This document shows, piece by piece, positions 46,184 through 55,823 of a stretch of 64,000 nucleotides of DNA. The first letter of the stretch is position 1. Every line of letters begins with the position of its first letter. The stretch is from Methylotenera sp. (GTDB lineage: Bacteria; Pseudomonadota; Gammaproteobacteria; Burkholderiales; Methylophilaceae), in NCBI GenBank assembly GCA_030682715.1, contig JAUXNQ010000031.1, positions 35,228-99,227 on the forward strand, given 5' to 3'. Made by a program: the position numbers and the translations under genes. The notes beneath the pieces were generated by a model, which saw only the letters and a list, made by a program, of their open reading frames with translations, ran no database searches and had not been told where the DNA came from.

Positions 46184-47792
46184 TTTTGCTAAACACCTTA
46201 GATTTACGTTGATAATTGTAAAGTTTTTGTTTCTCAGCAGGAAGTTTTTCAACTCCTTGTTCTGTAAAGCCACGTTCCAAGAACCAATGCTCGGTGCGTG
46301 TCGTCAGGCAAAATAAGCTTTTAAGCCCACGCTCTTTGGCAGCATTGGCGCAGTAATAAAATAATTTATCACCACGACCGCCACCACGGTACGCTGGGTC
46401 TATGGCTAAACATGCAAATTCAGCGGTTTTTTCTGCTTCAAAAGGGTAAAGCGCTGCGCAACCGATAATGCGGTTGTCGTGTTCCATGACGTGAAAGTGA
46501 TCGATTTCCATTTCAAGCCGCTCACGGCCGCGGCGCACTAAAATTCCGTCGCTCTCAAGCGGTTCAATTAACTTTAGAATGCCGCCAACATCATCAATAT
46601 TGGCTTGACGCATACTTTCTAAGCTAAGCTCGGTGACCATGGTGCCGATACCATCAAGTGTAAACAGTTCTTGAATAATGGCGCCATCAATGTGGCGGCT
46701 AATCATGTGGGTTCTTGCAACACCATGCTCACAGGCACGCACTGCCGCTGGTAAATAATACGTTACGTCTTCAGAGATATTAATTGCTTGTTCAGTTTCC
46801 CGTACATTTCTTAATAGATTTTTAGCCTTTTCTGCTGTCATCTCACGTAGTAACTCACCACGTAAGTTATGTACGCCTTCTGAGTCCATTAAAAAGATGA
46901 GCTTATCTGCATCTAATGCAATCGCAGTGCTCACGGCTACATCTTCTAAACTTAAGTTGAATGCCTCACCTGTGGGCGAGTAGCCAAGCGGTGATAGCAA
47001 TACCATTTCGTTGTCGTCTAAGCGTTTTTGGATGCCAATCGCATCTACTTTACGTACTTCACCTGTGTGCTGAAGGTCTACACCGTCATGCACGCCTAGT
47101 GGTTTTGCTGTGACAAAGTTGCCACTCGCTACGCGGATATCTGCGCCAGCCATTGGTGAGTTGGCAATGCCCATCGATAATAAAGCTTCAATTTCCACCC
47201 GGATTACGCCATTGGCTTCTTTTACAGCTTCCATTGCAGCATCGTCCGTCACGCGTAATCCGTTGTGCAGAAGCGGTGTGATGTTGTCACGTTTAAGCCG
47301 TTGCTCAATTTGCGGGCGTGAGCCATGCACCAGCACTAATCTTACTTCTAGGCTGGCGAGTAGGTTGAGGTCGTGCGAGAGTGCAATAAATTGTTGCTCA
47401 CTCACTACCTCTCCACCAAAGGCAATCACAAATGTCCGTCCGCCAAAGGCGTGGATATATGGCGTGGCTGAGCGAAACCACTGAACAAAATCTTTAGCAC
47501 TGGCACTGTTAACAGATTCCACTTGTTTGGCTAGGTACGTGGATGGTTGCTCATTGACTTGGTTTTTATTTGTTGGGTCTGGCGCTGACGTAGCATCGCT
47601 CTCTGCATAAAGATTGGCGGGGGTTGTTGCTAGTGCGGATGCGATTTTGCGGAGTAATGATTCAGAAACGCCCAGTTCGCCGCGCTCGATACGAGATAAG
47701 TTGCCAGCATCTGCATCAACGCTATATGCGAGTTGTTGCAGCGTTAAATTGAGTGATTTACGCTTGCTACGAATGCAAAGACCAAGAGACAT
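46176..47792 (-). CDS. argA: N-acetylglutamate synthase ArgA with N-terminal XRE helix-turn-helix
   Basis: ArgA makes N-acetylglutamate from acetyl-CoA and glutamate, the first arginine step. This 538-residue protein is about 95 residues longer than E. coli ArgA. Residues 5-62 are an XRE-type helix-turn-helix (LTLQQLAYSVDADAGNLSRI, then ESLLRKIASALATTP). A polar linker (63-98) leads into the amino-acid-kinase-like domain (about 100-385, TFVIAFGGEVVSE, VHGSRPQIEQRL) that normally senses arginine. The GNAT domain (392-538) has the CoA loop RGGGRG (469-474) and ends with NYQRKSKV. No internal Met before residue 153 allows a standard-length start. argB is downstream. The fusion suggests an arginine-sensing enzyme that also binds DNA. 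Confidence 0.93.
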   Translation of the reverse strand: MSLGLCIRSKRKSLNLTLQQLAYSVDADAGNLSRIERGELGVSESLLRKIASALATTPANLYAESDATSAPDPTNKNQVNEQPSTYLAKQVESVNSASAKDFVQWFRSATPYIHAFGGRTFVIAFGGEVVSEQQFIALSHDLNLLASLEVRLVLVHGSRPQIEQRLKRDNITPLLHNGLRVTDDAAMEAVKEANGVIRVEIEALLSMGIANSPMAGADIRVASGNFVTAKPLGVHDGVDLQHTGEVRKVDAIGIQKRLDDNEMVLLSPLGYSPTGEAFNLSLEDVAVSTAIALDADKLIFLMDSEGVHNLRGELLREMTAEKAKNLLRNVRETEQAINISEDVTYYLPAAVRACEHGVARTHMISRHIDGAIIQELFTLDGIGTMVTELSLESMRQANIDDVGGILKLIEPLESDGILVRRGRERLEMEIDHFHVMEHDNRIIGCAALYPFEAEKTAEFACLAIDPAYRGGGRGDKLFYYCANAAKERGLKSLFCLTTRTEHWFLERGFTEQGVEKLPAEKQKLYNYQRKSKVFSKTL

Positions 47793-47810
47793 GATTAAAC
47801 ACCAGTTATT

Positions 47811-47886
47811 TTGTAATATTTACATTAATATAGATTAAAATTGTAATTAATACAAATTAAACATGTGTTTTATGCATAAATGCATA
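47811..47886. promoter_or_regulatory. Three 30-bp-phased palindromes at the argA fusion promoter
   Basis: TGTAA-TAT-TTACA (47812-47824), TTGTAATTAATACAA (47841-47855, arms TTGTA/TACAA) and TATGCATAAATGCATA (47871-47886) have centres at about 47818, 47848 and 47878.5. The first two share TGTA-N5-TACA. They lie 20 to 94 bp upstream of the fusion gene start and could be operators for its own HTH domain. Confidence 0.6.
47827..47855 (-). promoter_or_regulatory. Promoter of the HTH-argA gene
   Basis: On the minus strand TTGTAT (47855-47850) and TATATT (47832-47827) are 17 bp apart. The predicted start near 47820 lies in the first palindrome, and the -35 box lies in the second, so binding there would repress. 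Confidence 0.65.
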
Positions 47887-47909
47887 CTGTGTTGGGTAAT
47901 CTTGTTTTG

Positions 47910-48422
47910 TTAAGCATGCTTTTGTGCGCAAATACGTTGTATCACTGCTGGTTTTGGTTCCTGCTCTTCACCTTGTTCAAAGTCAATAATGCTAAGCAGC
48001 GGTGCGTAAGTGGTGAGCAATTCATCTGGCAATAAAAGAAAATTGGGGTTGCTAGGTTTACCATAGCGCTCGTTACCACTCATGAATGTTTCGTAAATGA
48101 GTATGCCGCTAGGGTTAAGTAAGTCTGCAAGTAGTGGTAGCAAAGGTCTGTGCAGATAGCGGCTGACGATAATGCCATCGTAAGTGTGTATAAATTTGGG
48201 TGGTTCGCTAGTTTCAAGATCAAGAATCAAAACGTTGATATTGTTGATATCTTTCATGTTTGAAGTCGCGTTTTGGTCACGGTCAATTGCATCAACTTGA
48301 TAACCTTGTTGTGCCAACCAAGTGGAATGACGTCCTTTACCGCATGCGAGGTCTAGTACGCGGCCCTTGCTTTTAATCTGGGGTGCATATTTCATAATCC
48401 ACGGAGAATGGCTTTCTTGCAT
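47910..48422 (-). CDS. Class I SAM-dependent methyltransferase
   Basis: A 170-residue methyltransferase with SAM motif I VLDLACGKGRHSTWLAQQGY and an acidic DAIDRD at the end of strand 2. It resembles the short TehB-like/UbiE-like group. The substrate cannot be told. It is transcribed in the same direction as argA with an 117-bp gap and lies upstream of it, so argA has its own promoter. Confidence 0.8.
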   Translation of the reverse strand: MQESHSPWIMKYAPQIKSKGRVLDLACGKGRHSTWLAQQGYQVDAIDRDQNATSNMKDINNINVLILDLETSEPPKFIHTYDGIIVSRYLHRPLLPLLADLLNPSGILIYETFMSGNERYGKPSNPNFLLLPDELLTTYAPLLSIIDFEQGEEQEPKPAVIQRICAQKHA

Positions 48423-48567
48423 ATTGAACCTTAAATTATGTTGTGTCGCTTAATTGAGCTTTAAGTATTGCTTAGTATAAATGTGATGAAAATTGATGCA
48501 GTGAACAGTAGTTATCCGATAAACTCTAGTGTCAAAATAGCAATCTACATCAAGCTTAAGGTAAACA

Positions 48568-48951
48568 ATGAATAAATTTTTAATGATTTTAATGTTGGTG
48601 CTTGTCTCAGGTAAATCTTTTGCTGAGTGGACGATGATTCAAACAAATGATAACGGCAATATGTTGATTGATTTCGAGACACTTCAGAAAGCTGAAAATT
48701 TAATCACAGTTTCAACATTAAATGACTATTATGTGCAGCAAGCTAAAGGTGAAATGTCATCCGAATGGTTGGAGTTGCACGATTGTAAAAACAAGCAGTT
48801 CAAAGCGCTTTCCATTAAATATTATGCTGAAAATATGGCAAAAGGCGGCATCTTGGCTACCTATCATTTATCAGAAGCAGAAACTGCATGGTCTGCGGTG
48901 GTGCCTTATAGTATCGGTGAAGTAAAGGCCAACGTAATATGCAGTCGCTAA
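48568..48951 (+). CDS. Secreted protein, surface-adhesin E-like
   Basis: A 127-residue protein with a clear signal peptide (cleavage near SFA-E, residue 19). The mature part WTMIQTNDNGNMLIDFETLQK, the two cysteines (in LHDCKNK and NVICSR) and the TAWSAVVPYSIGEV end fit the small periplasmic family named after Haemophilus adhesin E, from memory. AAGGT precedes the ATG. Function in this organism is unknown. Confidence 0.7.
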   Translation: MNKFLMILMLVLVSGKSFAEWTMIQTNDNGNMLIDFETLQKAENLITVSTLNDYYVQQAKGEMSSEWLELHDCKNKQFKALSIKYYAENMAKGGILATYHLSEAETAWSAVVPYSIGEVKANVICSR

Positions 48952-48992
48952 GGGGGTTGAAAGTAATCGCCATTATTAACAGTGAAGGCTTG

Positions 48993-49727
48993 CTAGAAAT
49001 CACCCCATACTAATTGCATGGCGGCAATTGCCGTTAAAGCCGCAGTTTCTGTGCGTAAAATGCGTGGGCCGAGGACGATCGATTGAAAGTGATGTGACGT
49101 TGCAAGGTCAATCTCCTCTTGGCTTAGACCCCCTTCAGCGCCAATCAACAACTGTATCTCACCGCTTGGTTTCTGAATCCCCGTTAAGCGTTTTGCACCA
49201 ATCGGATTAAGTAATATACGTGTAGTGCCAGCGCTGTGGTTTTGACTAAACCAATTTTCTAATGACACAGGCGGCAAAACCTTAGGCACATAGGCGCGCC
49301 CTGATTGCTCGCATGCCGAAATGGCAATGTTTTGCCAATGTTCGGTGCGTTTTTCTGCGCGTTCGGCTGATAGTTTCACCACGCTGCGTTTGCTGGTGAT
49401 GGGTTGAATACTTTTTACACCAAGCTCTACCGCTTTTTGAATGGTGAAGTCCATTCTGTCTCCGCTGGAAATCGCCTGTAGTAAAGTGATGTTAAGTGGG
49501 GATTCATTATGCACTTCACTTGCATGAGTAATGATGGCCGTTACGCTATTCTTTTTAACGGTGGTCAGCGTGCAGTCATAATTACGTCCATCACCGTTAA
49601 ACAAAATCGCATGGTCTCCTTCAGTGAGGCGTAGTGCGCGCGTTGCGTGTGCTGCGGCACTTTCTGAAAGTTGAACGGTTTCATTGAGAACCAAAGGCGA
49701 GTTGGTATAAAAGCGCAAATTAGCCAT
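48993..49727 (-). CDS. rsmE: 16S rRNA (uracil1498-N3)-methyltransferase RsmE
   Basis: RsmE methylates U1498 of 16S rRNA. The 244-residue SPOUT enzyme has an N-terminal PUA-like domain (HATRALRLTEGDHAILFNG) and the knotted SAM site LLIGAEGGLSQEEID, then VLGPRILRTETAALTAI. Length and order are standard. Divergent from the thioredoxin-like gene with a 102-bp gap. Confidence 0.96.
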   Translation of the reverse strand: MANLRFYTNSPLVLNETVQLSESAAAHATRALRLTEGDHAILFNGDGRNYDCTLTTVKKNSVTAIITHASEVHNESPLNITLLQAISSGDRMDFTIQKAVELGVKSIQPITSKRSVVKLSAERAEKRTEHWQNIAISACEQSGRAYVPKVLPPVSLENWFSQNHSAGTTRILLNPIGAKRLTGIQKPSGEIQLLIGAEGGLSQEEIDLATSHHFQSIVLGPRILRTETAALTAIAAMQLVWGDF

Positions 49728-49829
49728 AAAGCGGGCGACTCCAAAAGTAAAACAAGATATAAAACAAAAGTGATAATATAAACATTAACGTTGTCACAGT
49801 AATAAGTATAACGAAATAAGGAGAATAAG

Positions 49830-50396
49830 ATGGTCAGCTTAAATCCCCCCGTATGTAATTTTTGTCAGCCTGCTATGGATTTTAATTTATTAGGTGTAGA
49901 CGGTAAGCGATACACGCTAGCAAATAGTGCAGGTAAAAACGGATTGTTAGTCATGTTTATCTGTAACCACTGCCCTTATGTGAAAGCAATCAAAGCGCGC
50001 CTAGTCGAAGATTGTCGCGAGCTGTTGAAGTATGGCATTAACACCATTGCAATTCAAAGTAATGATACCGAAAACTATCCTGAAGACTCTTACGAACGCA
50101 TGATGGAGGAATCGCAGTTATTTAACTTCCCTTTTCCTTACGTGCTGGATGAAACGCAAGAAGTAGCAAAGGCGTATGGTGCAGTGTGTACCCCAGACTT
50201 TTTTGGGTTTAATGCCGATCTTGAGTTGCAATATCGTGGTCGATTTGATGCCGCAGGCCGCCGTCAATCTGATGAAAATCATCCGAGAGATCTGTTTGAC
50301 GCGATGAAGCTAATTGCAGAAACTGGTGAGGGGCCTAAAGAGCAAACTCCAAGTATCGGCTGTAGTATTAAATGGTTCCCCGAGGAGTCGATCTAA
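49830..50396 (+). CDS. Thioredoxin-like/peroxiredoxin-like cytoplasmic protein
   Basis: A 188-residue AhpC/TSA-like protein without a signal peptide. The redox motif is CNHC (45-48) in FICNHCPYVKAIK; another CxxC (9-12) and a C-terminal Cys in PSIGCSIKW are present. This matches a widespread but uncharacterised family of thioredoxin-fold proteins with CxxCPYV. AAGGAG precedes the ATG. The acyl-CoA ligase gene starts 9 bp later. Confidence 0.85.
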   Translation: MVSLNPPVCNFCQPAMDFNLLGVDGKRYTLANSAGKNGLLVMFICNHCPYVKAIKARLVEDCRELLKYGINTIAIQSNDTENYPEDSYERMMEESQLFNFPFPYVLDETQEVAKAYGAVCTPDFFGFNADLELQYRGRFDAAGRRQSDENHPRDLFDAMKLIAETGEGPKEQTPSIGCSIKWFPEESI

Positions 50397-50405
50397 AATC
50401 CAGTC

Positions 50406-52241
50406 ATGAATCATGATGTCGTGGATTATATTTCTCCAGAGGCTGTATTCACGCTAGATGGGTTGTTTCATGAGCGAGTAAAGCGCTCACCTGATGGCAT
50501 TGCTTACCGTTATTTTGATGAGCAAACTGGTGAGTGGTGCGAGCTTACATGGTTGGCTGCAATGCAAGAGGTTGTCAGGTGGCAGCAAGCTTTGATGCGA
50601 GAGGGGCTTGCTGTAGGTGACCGTGTTGCGATTATGCTCAAAAACTGTCCTGCTTGGGTTGCTTTTGATCAGGCGGCATTAGGATTGGGCTTAGTCACAG
50701 TTCCGTTGTACGTGTCTGATAGACCTGAAAATGTCGCACATGTATTACAAGATTCTGAGGCTAAATTGCTATTGGTCCATAGCACAGATGATTGGCATCC
50801 CATCCGTGAGTTAGACGTTAATTTGAGTAGTATTCAGCGTGTGGTGAGCTATAAAACTCCGCCAGAAAGCGGTAATGACTCGCGCATCAAAGGCGTGGAT
50901 GAATGGTTGTTATCTTCGAGTTTCGGTGAGTTCCAGCATCTAGTGGCTGATGCAGATGCATTGGCAACAATAGTCTATACCTCAGGTACAACAGGTAAGT
51001 CAAAAGGGGTGATGCTCACGCACGGTAACATTATGCAAAATGCATGGGGCTCATTGGTTGTTTTTACCGTTTACCCTCATGATGTTTTTCTATCATTTTT
51101 ACCGTTGTCACATGCCTTGGAGCGGATGGCTGGGTATTGTTTGCCCATCATGTCTGGCGCTAGTGTCGCGTTTGCAAGGTCGGTGCAACAGTTGCAGGAG
51201 GACTTAGCTAGTGTTCGCCCCACCATTATTGTGACAGTCCCTCGGATTTTTGAACGTATTCAGCTCGCATTGCGTAGTAAGTTAGAAAAAAGCCCGGCTT
51301 ATGCAAGATGTCTGTTTGAATGGGCAGTTACTGTAGGATATAGCCGTTTTGAATATGAGCAGGGGCGCGGTAGGTGGCGCTGGTGCCACTTGTTTTGGCC
51401 TATTTTAAAAAAACTGGTGGCGAGTAAGTTGCAAGCGCGTTTAGGTGGTCGGTTACGCTTGGCAGTTGCTGGTGGGGCGGCATTGTCGGCGGATAGTGCG
51501 CGAACCTTTATTGGTCTAGGTGTGCCGATTGCTCAAGGGTATGGCCTGACTGAAACTAGTCCCGTGATTAGTGTGAACCATGCCGAGAATAATGTGCCTA
51601 CTAGTGTAGGGCATGTTCTGCAAGGGGTGCAGGTGCGGTTGGGTGAGTCCGATGGCTTAGAAGTGCGCGGCCCTAATGTAATGCAAGGGTATTGGAACAA
51701 CAAAGAGGCAAACGAGGCGATATTCACTGACGATGGATGGCTAAAAACTGGTGATGTCGCAAAGATTGATGCAACTGGTCGCATCACTATTACAGGGCGT
51801 ATTAAAGAAATTATCGTGCTGTCTAATGGTGAGAAAGTGCCGCCTGCTGATATCGAAGCGGCGATATTGAGAGACACTCTATTTGAACAGGTAATGTTGG
51901 TTGGTGAAGGTAAACCGTATTTGGGGTTGCTTGCTGTAGTGAATCATACGCAATGGCAGGAGTTAGCTAACGAGCATCATTTATCTAGTTCTTGGCTACC
52001 TAGTGCTTGGCCAGATGCGCTTAATAATCGCCAAGCGAATACTTTTGCGCTTAGCCGTGTGGCCGCACAAATGAAAGCTTTTCCTGGTTATGCAAAAGTT
52101 AGAAAAATTGCCTTGCTGCACGAAGCGTGGACAGTAGAGAATGGTTTGCTAACCCCAACCTTGAAAATTAAACGTCATCTCATTTTGCAGCAACATCAAG
52201 CGCAATATGAGCAATTATATGAAAACTTTAAGTTATCGTAA
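50406..52241 (+). CDS. AMP-dependent long-chain acyl-CoA synthetase
   Basis: A 611-residue adenylate-forming enzyme of the FAA15 type that activates fatty acids to acyl-CoA. The P-loop-like YTSGTTGKSKGVMLTH, the adenine motif QGYGLTETSPVIS, and the hinge region DGWLKTGDVAKID followed by GRIKEIIVLSNGEKV are in order. No signal peptide. It sits right behind the thioredoxin-like gene and is probably co-transcribed. Substrate chain length is not decided by sequence alone. Confidence 0.93.
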   Translation: MNHDVVDYISPEAVFTLDGLFHERVKRSPDGIAYRYFDEQTGEWCELTWLAAMQEVVRWQQALMREGLAVGDRVAIMLKNCPAWVAFDQAALGLGLVTVPLYVSDRPENVAHVLQDSEAKLLLVHSTDDWHPIRELDVNLSSIQRVVSYKTPPESGNDSRIKGVDEWLLSSSFGEFQHLVADADALATIVYTSGTTGKSKGVMLTHGNIMQNAWGSLVVFTVYPHDVFLSFLPLSHALERMAGYCLPIMSGASVAFARSVQQLQEDLASVRPTIIVTVPRIFERIQLALRSKLEKSPAYARCLFEWAVTVGYSRFEYEQGRGRWRWCHLFWPILKKLVASKLQARLGGRLRLAVAGGAALSADSARTFIGLGVPIAQGYGLTETSPVISVNHAENNVPTSVGHVLQGVQVRLGESDGLEVRGPNVMQGYWNNKEANEAIFTDDGWLKTGDVAKIDATGRITITGRIKEIIVLSNGEKVPPADIEAAILRDTLFEQVMLVGEGKPYLGLLAVVNHTQWQELANEHHLSSSWLPSAWPDALNNRQANTFALSRVAAQMKAFPGYAKVRKIALLHEAWTVENGLLTPTLKIKRHLILQQHQAQYEQLYENFKLS

Positions 52242-52342
52242 GTGTTTATAGGTTTTATAGTGGTGGTTTGGGATTTATAGTTAAGTGCTGTTCTGAGATG
52301 CAGGCGTGCTTAAGTTGATTTTACAAAAATAAAGGATTGATT

Positions 52343-53416
52343 GTGACGCAGACAGTGACTGAAAGTAGAAAATTACGCTGGGGTATATTGGGTGCTGCGC
52401 GTGTTAATGAGCGCTTACTTCCTGCTATTGTAGAAGCACCTAACGCGCAGCTTGTTGCGATTGCTAGCCGCCGTGAAGGCGCTGCTAAAGCTACTTTAGA
52501 GAAGTATGCGCCATGCTATATGAGTACTGTGCAATGTTATGACGATATGGACTCTTTGATAGCAGATGCCAATGTGGAGGCTATTTACTGCCCAATGGCA
52601 AATAATGAGCATGCTGAATGGGCGCTTAAGGCAATCAATGCGGGTAAGCACGTGCTGATTGAAAAGCCGATGGCATTGACCGTCGCTGATATTGAGAAAA
52701 TTGAACAGGCAGCGCTAAAAAATAATGTGAAAGTGATGGAGGGCTTTATGTATCGCTTTCATCCGCAACATGCGCGTATCCAAGAGATTGTGGCGTCTGG
52801 CCTGATTGGCGATGTGCTATCCGCACGCGCCAGCTATTCATTTTTAATGCGCCCAGCGCGTATGTATCGTATTGCCAGCGGTGTGGCGCAAGGCGGCGGT
52901 GCGATGTGGGATATCGGCCCTTATGCAATCCACTCTTTGCGTTGGGCAATGGGTTTGGGTGTTGATGTAAATAGTGCTAAGCCCGCGGAGCCAAAGTCAG
53001 TGATAGCACATGCTAAATTAAATGAGGTGGGTGCGGATATCGTGACTAGCGGTGTGCTGGATTTTGGCCACGATGCACAAGGTCGTGCGCTATTTGGTCA
53101 TTTCGATGTGAGTTTTGAGCGTTCGCGTAAGTCAGAGTATGAAATTATCGGCACGAAAGGTTGGGTGAAATGTCACGCAGCGTGGGTGTTTCAGAATGAT
53201 GTGCCTGTTATTTCATGGGCAACGGAAGATGGAAAGTACGCAGAAGAACGTTTTGCACCAAGTAACCACTTTAATCTGGAAATTGAACACTTTAGCGATT
53301 GTGTGTTGAACAATAAGCCAACCCATTTAACTTTTGCTGATGCTAAAGCGAACTGTAAAGCGATTGAAGCTGTACTACAGTCTGTTGCGAACCAGCGCTT
53401 AGTGGAAATAAGTTAA
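52343..53416 (+). CDS. Gfo/Idh/MocA-family oxidoreductase
   Basis: A 357-residue NAD(P)-dependent sugar or polyol dehydrogenase-like protein. I choose the GTG at 52343, six bases after AAAGGA. The Rossmann start is RWGILGAARVNERLL, the conserved EKPMALT follows near residue 110, and the C-terminal domain has the GGGAMWDIGPYAIH motif. The substrate is unknown. It stands alone between the acyl-CoA ligase and tkt. Confidence 0.9.
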   Translation: MTQTVTESRKLRWGILGAARVNERLLPAIVEAPNAQLVAIASRREGAAKATLEKYAPCYMSTVQCYDDMDSLIADANVEAIYCPMANNEHAEWALKAINAGKHVLIEKPMALTVADIEKIEQAALKNNVKVMEGFMYRFHPQHARIQEIVASGLIGDVLSARASYSFLMRPARMYRIASGVAQGGGAMWDIGPYAIHSLRWAMGLGVDVNSAKPAEPKSVIAHAKLNEVGADIVTSGVLDFGHDAQGRALFGHFDVSFERSRKSEYEIIGTKGWVKCHAAWVFQNDVPVISWATEDGKYAEERFAPSNHFNLEIEHFSDCVLNNKPTHLTFADAKANCKAIEAVLQSVANQRLVEIS

Positions 53417-53583
53417 ATCTAGCGGTGATTTTTTGCCAGAATTTTGAAAGTGCGGCTTTGTTGAAAGTCACCACTTTTCTTACGTTGTACTTGCCGAAAA
53501 TCGCTATCTAAGCAATAATTTAGCTTTCACGTAAAAGCAGTTAAATTACTGACTTTTTGAAAACTTCAATTTAGGTTTATGAG

Positions 53584-53597
53584 GTTTTGCGCAAAAC
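53584..53597. promoter_or_regulatory. 14-bp perfect palindrome upstream of tkt
   Basis: GTTTTGC-GCAAAAC at 53584-53597 is a perfect palindrome 45 bp before the tkt start. It is a candidate operator or a small hairpin in the leader. No clear promoter hexamers were placed around it. Confidence 0.45.
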
Positions 53598-53642
53598 GCT
53601 ATCTTTATAAGTCCTCAAGTATTAATCATTAGGGAGAAAACA

Positions 53643-55628
53643 ATGGCAACACGTCAAGACCTAGCTAATGCGATTCGTGCGTTATCTATGGATGCAGTGC
53701 AAAAAGCTAACTCTGGCCACCCAGGTGCGCCTATGGGTATGGCTGAAATCGCAGAAGTATTGTGGAATCACCACTTGCGTCACAATCCAACAAATCCAAA
53801 CTGGGCTGATCGTGACCGCTTTGTGCTTTCTAACGGCCACGGTTCTATGTTGATTTACTCTTTATTGCATCTAACAGGCTACGACTTGCCTATGGATGAA
53901 ATCAAGACATTCCGTCAATTGCATTCAAAATGTGCTGGTCACCCAGAGTACAGCTATGCACCAGGCATTGAAACAACCACAGGTCCATTAGGTCAAGGTA
54001 TCACCAACGCAGTTGGTTTTGCGATGGCTGAAAAATTAATGGCTAGCCAATTCAACAAGCCAGGTCACGACATTGTTGATCATTACACATACTGCTTCTT
54101 AGGTGACGGCTGTATGATGGAAGGTGTATCACACGAAGCTTGTGCTTTAGCTGGTACATGGGGTTTAGGCAAATTGGTTGCTTTCTGGGATGACAACGGT
54201 ATTTCTATCGATGGTCACATTGAAGGCTGGTATACAGACGACACAGCTAAGCGCTTTGAAGCTTACGGCTGGCACGTTCAATCAGTAGATGGTCACGATT
54301 CTGACGCTATCGACGCAGCTGTTAAAGCAGCTAAAGCAGTCACAGACAAACCATCATTGATCTGCTGTAAAACAATCATTGGTAAAGGTTCACCAAACAA
54401 ATCAGGTAGCCATGACTGCCACGGTTCTGCATTAGGTGATGCTGAAGTTGCTGCAACACGTGCTGCCATCGGTTGGCCACATGCTCCATTTGAAATTCCT
54501 GCTGACGTTTACGCTGGTTGGGATCAAAAAGCTAAAGGTTCTAAAACAGAGGGTGACTGGAACGCTAAGTTTGATGCTTACGCTAAAGCATTCCCAGCTG
54601 AAGCTGCCGAGTTCAAACGCCGTATGGCAGGTGACTTACCAGCTAACTGGAAAGAAGCAACTGATGCATTTATCGCTGCAACTAACGATAAAGCAGAAGG
54701 TATTGCAACACGTAAAGCTTCACAAAATGCAATTACTGCACTAGCACCAGTATTACCAGAGTTCTTAGGCGGTTCTGCTGACTTAACAGGTTCTAACCTG
54801 ACAGCGGCTCCAAGCTTCAAACACGTATCTGGTAAAGAGCCAGGTAACTACATCTCTTATGGTGTACGTGAATTCGGTATGTTTGCAATCATGAACGGTA
54901 TGGCATTGCACGGTGGTTTGTTACCATTCGGCGGTACATTCCACATGTTCTCAGACTATGCTAAGAGCGCATTGCGTATGGCTGCATTGATGAAACAACG
55001 TACTATCGCTGTTTTATCACATGACTCTATCGGTCAAGGTGAAGATGGTCCTACTCACCAACCAATCGAAAATACATCAGGTTTACGTTACATTCCTAAC
55101 ATGGATGTATGGCGTCCAGGTAGTTCAACAGAAACTGCTGTTGCTTGGGTAGCTGCTGTTGAGCGTAAAAATGGTCCATCTAGCTTGGTATTAAGCCGTC
55201 AAAACGTTGCTGGTATCAAACATGATGCAGCGCAGTTCGACTTAATGCGTAAAGGTGCTTATGTGTTCTCTGACGTGGCTGGTAAAGCAGACGTTATCAT
55301 CATCGCTAACGGTTCTGAACTTGAGTTGGCTGTTAAAGCAGCGGCTGAGTTGAACTCAGCAGGTACTAAAGTACGTGTGGTTTCAATGCCATCAACAAAT
55401 GTATTTGACCGTCAAGACAAAGCATACAAAGACAGCGTGTTAACTCCAGGTGTTAAACGTGTAGCGGTTGAAGCTGCTCACTCAGATTTCTGGCGTAAAT
55501 ATGTAGGTCTTGAAGGCGCTGTTGTTGGTATCGACACATTTGGTGAATCAGCACCAGGTGGCGTATTGATGAAGCACTTTGGCTTTACAGTTGAAAACGT
55601 AGTTGCAACTGTTAAATCGGTGCTTTAA
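53643..55628 (+). CDS. tkt: Transketolase
   Basis: Transketolase moves two-carbon units between sugar phosphates with thiamine diphosphate, in the pentose phosphate and ribulose monophosphate rearrangement routes. The 661-residue protein has [13 protein letters not shown] near the start, the ThDP motif GDGCMMEG with the downstream N, and GPTHQPIE in the pyrimidine-binding domain. A GGGAG ribosome binding site precedes the ATG. Strong regular codon use suggests high expression. A terminator separates it from gap. Confidence 0.98.
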   Translation: MATRQDLANAIRALSMDAVQKANSGHPGAPMGMAEIAEVLWNHHLRHNPTNPNWADRDRFVLSNGHGSMLIYSLLHLTGYDLPMDEIKTFRQLHSKCAGHPEYSYAPGIETTTGPLGQGITNAVGFAMAEKLMASQFNKPGHDIVDHYTYCFLGDGCMMEGVSHEACALAGTWGLGKLVAFWDDNGISIDGHIEGWYTDDTAKRFEAYGWHVQSVDGHDSDAIDAAVKAAKAVTDKPSLICCKTIIGKGSPNKSGSHDCHGSALGDAEVAATRAAIGWPHAPFEIPADVYAGWDQKAKGSKTEGDWNAKFDAYAKAFPAEAAEFKRRMAGDLPANWKEATDAFIAATNDKAEGIATRKASQNAITALAPVLPEFLGGSADLTGSNLTAAPSFKHVSGKEPGNYISYGVREFGMFAIMNGMALHGGLLPFGGTFHMFSDYAKSALRMAALMKQRTIAVLSHDSIGQGEDGPTHQPIENTSGLRYIPNMDVWRPGSSTETAVAWVAAVERKNGPSSLVLSRQNVAGIKHDAAQFDLMRKGAYVFSDVAGKADVIIIANGSELELAVKAAAELNSAGTKVRVVSMPSTNVFDRQDKAYKDSVLTPGVKRVAVEAAHSDFWRKYVGLEGAVVGIDTFGESAPGGVLMKHFGFTVENVVATVKSVL

Positions 55629-55683
55629 TTCGCTAGTGTGACCAAGCTGTATCAGTTAGTAAGTTTGGTCAGTTAGTATTAAA

Positions 55684-55709
55684 AAGGCACCTCAATATTG
55701 GGGTGCCTT
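55684..55709 (+). terminator. Intrinsic terminator after tkt
   Basis: AAGGCACC (55684-55691) pairs with GGTGCCTT (55702-55709), extended inward by two or three pairs, followed by AATTTTTTATA. Confidence 0.9.
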
Positions 55710-55823
55710 AATTTTTTATAGCGCTAGTTTTTATAGCGGATGTTTAGCTTTAAGTGGTAGATGAATTTAAGCTATGTATGCTTTAACTGGCTTGCAGTTA
55801 ATTGAAAATATTTAGGAATTATC

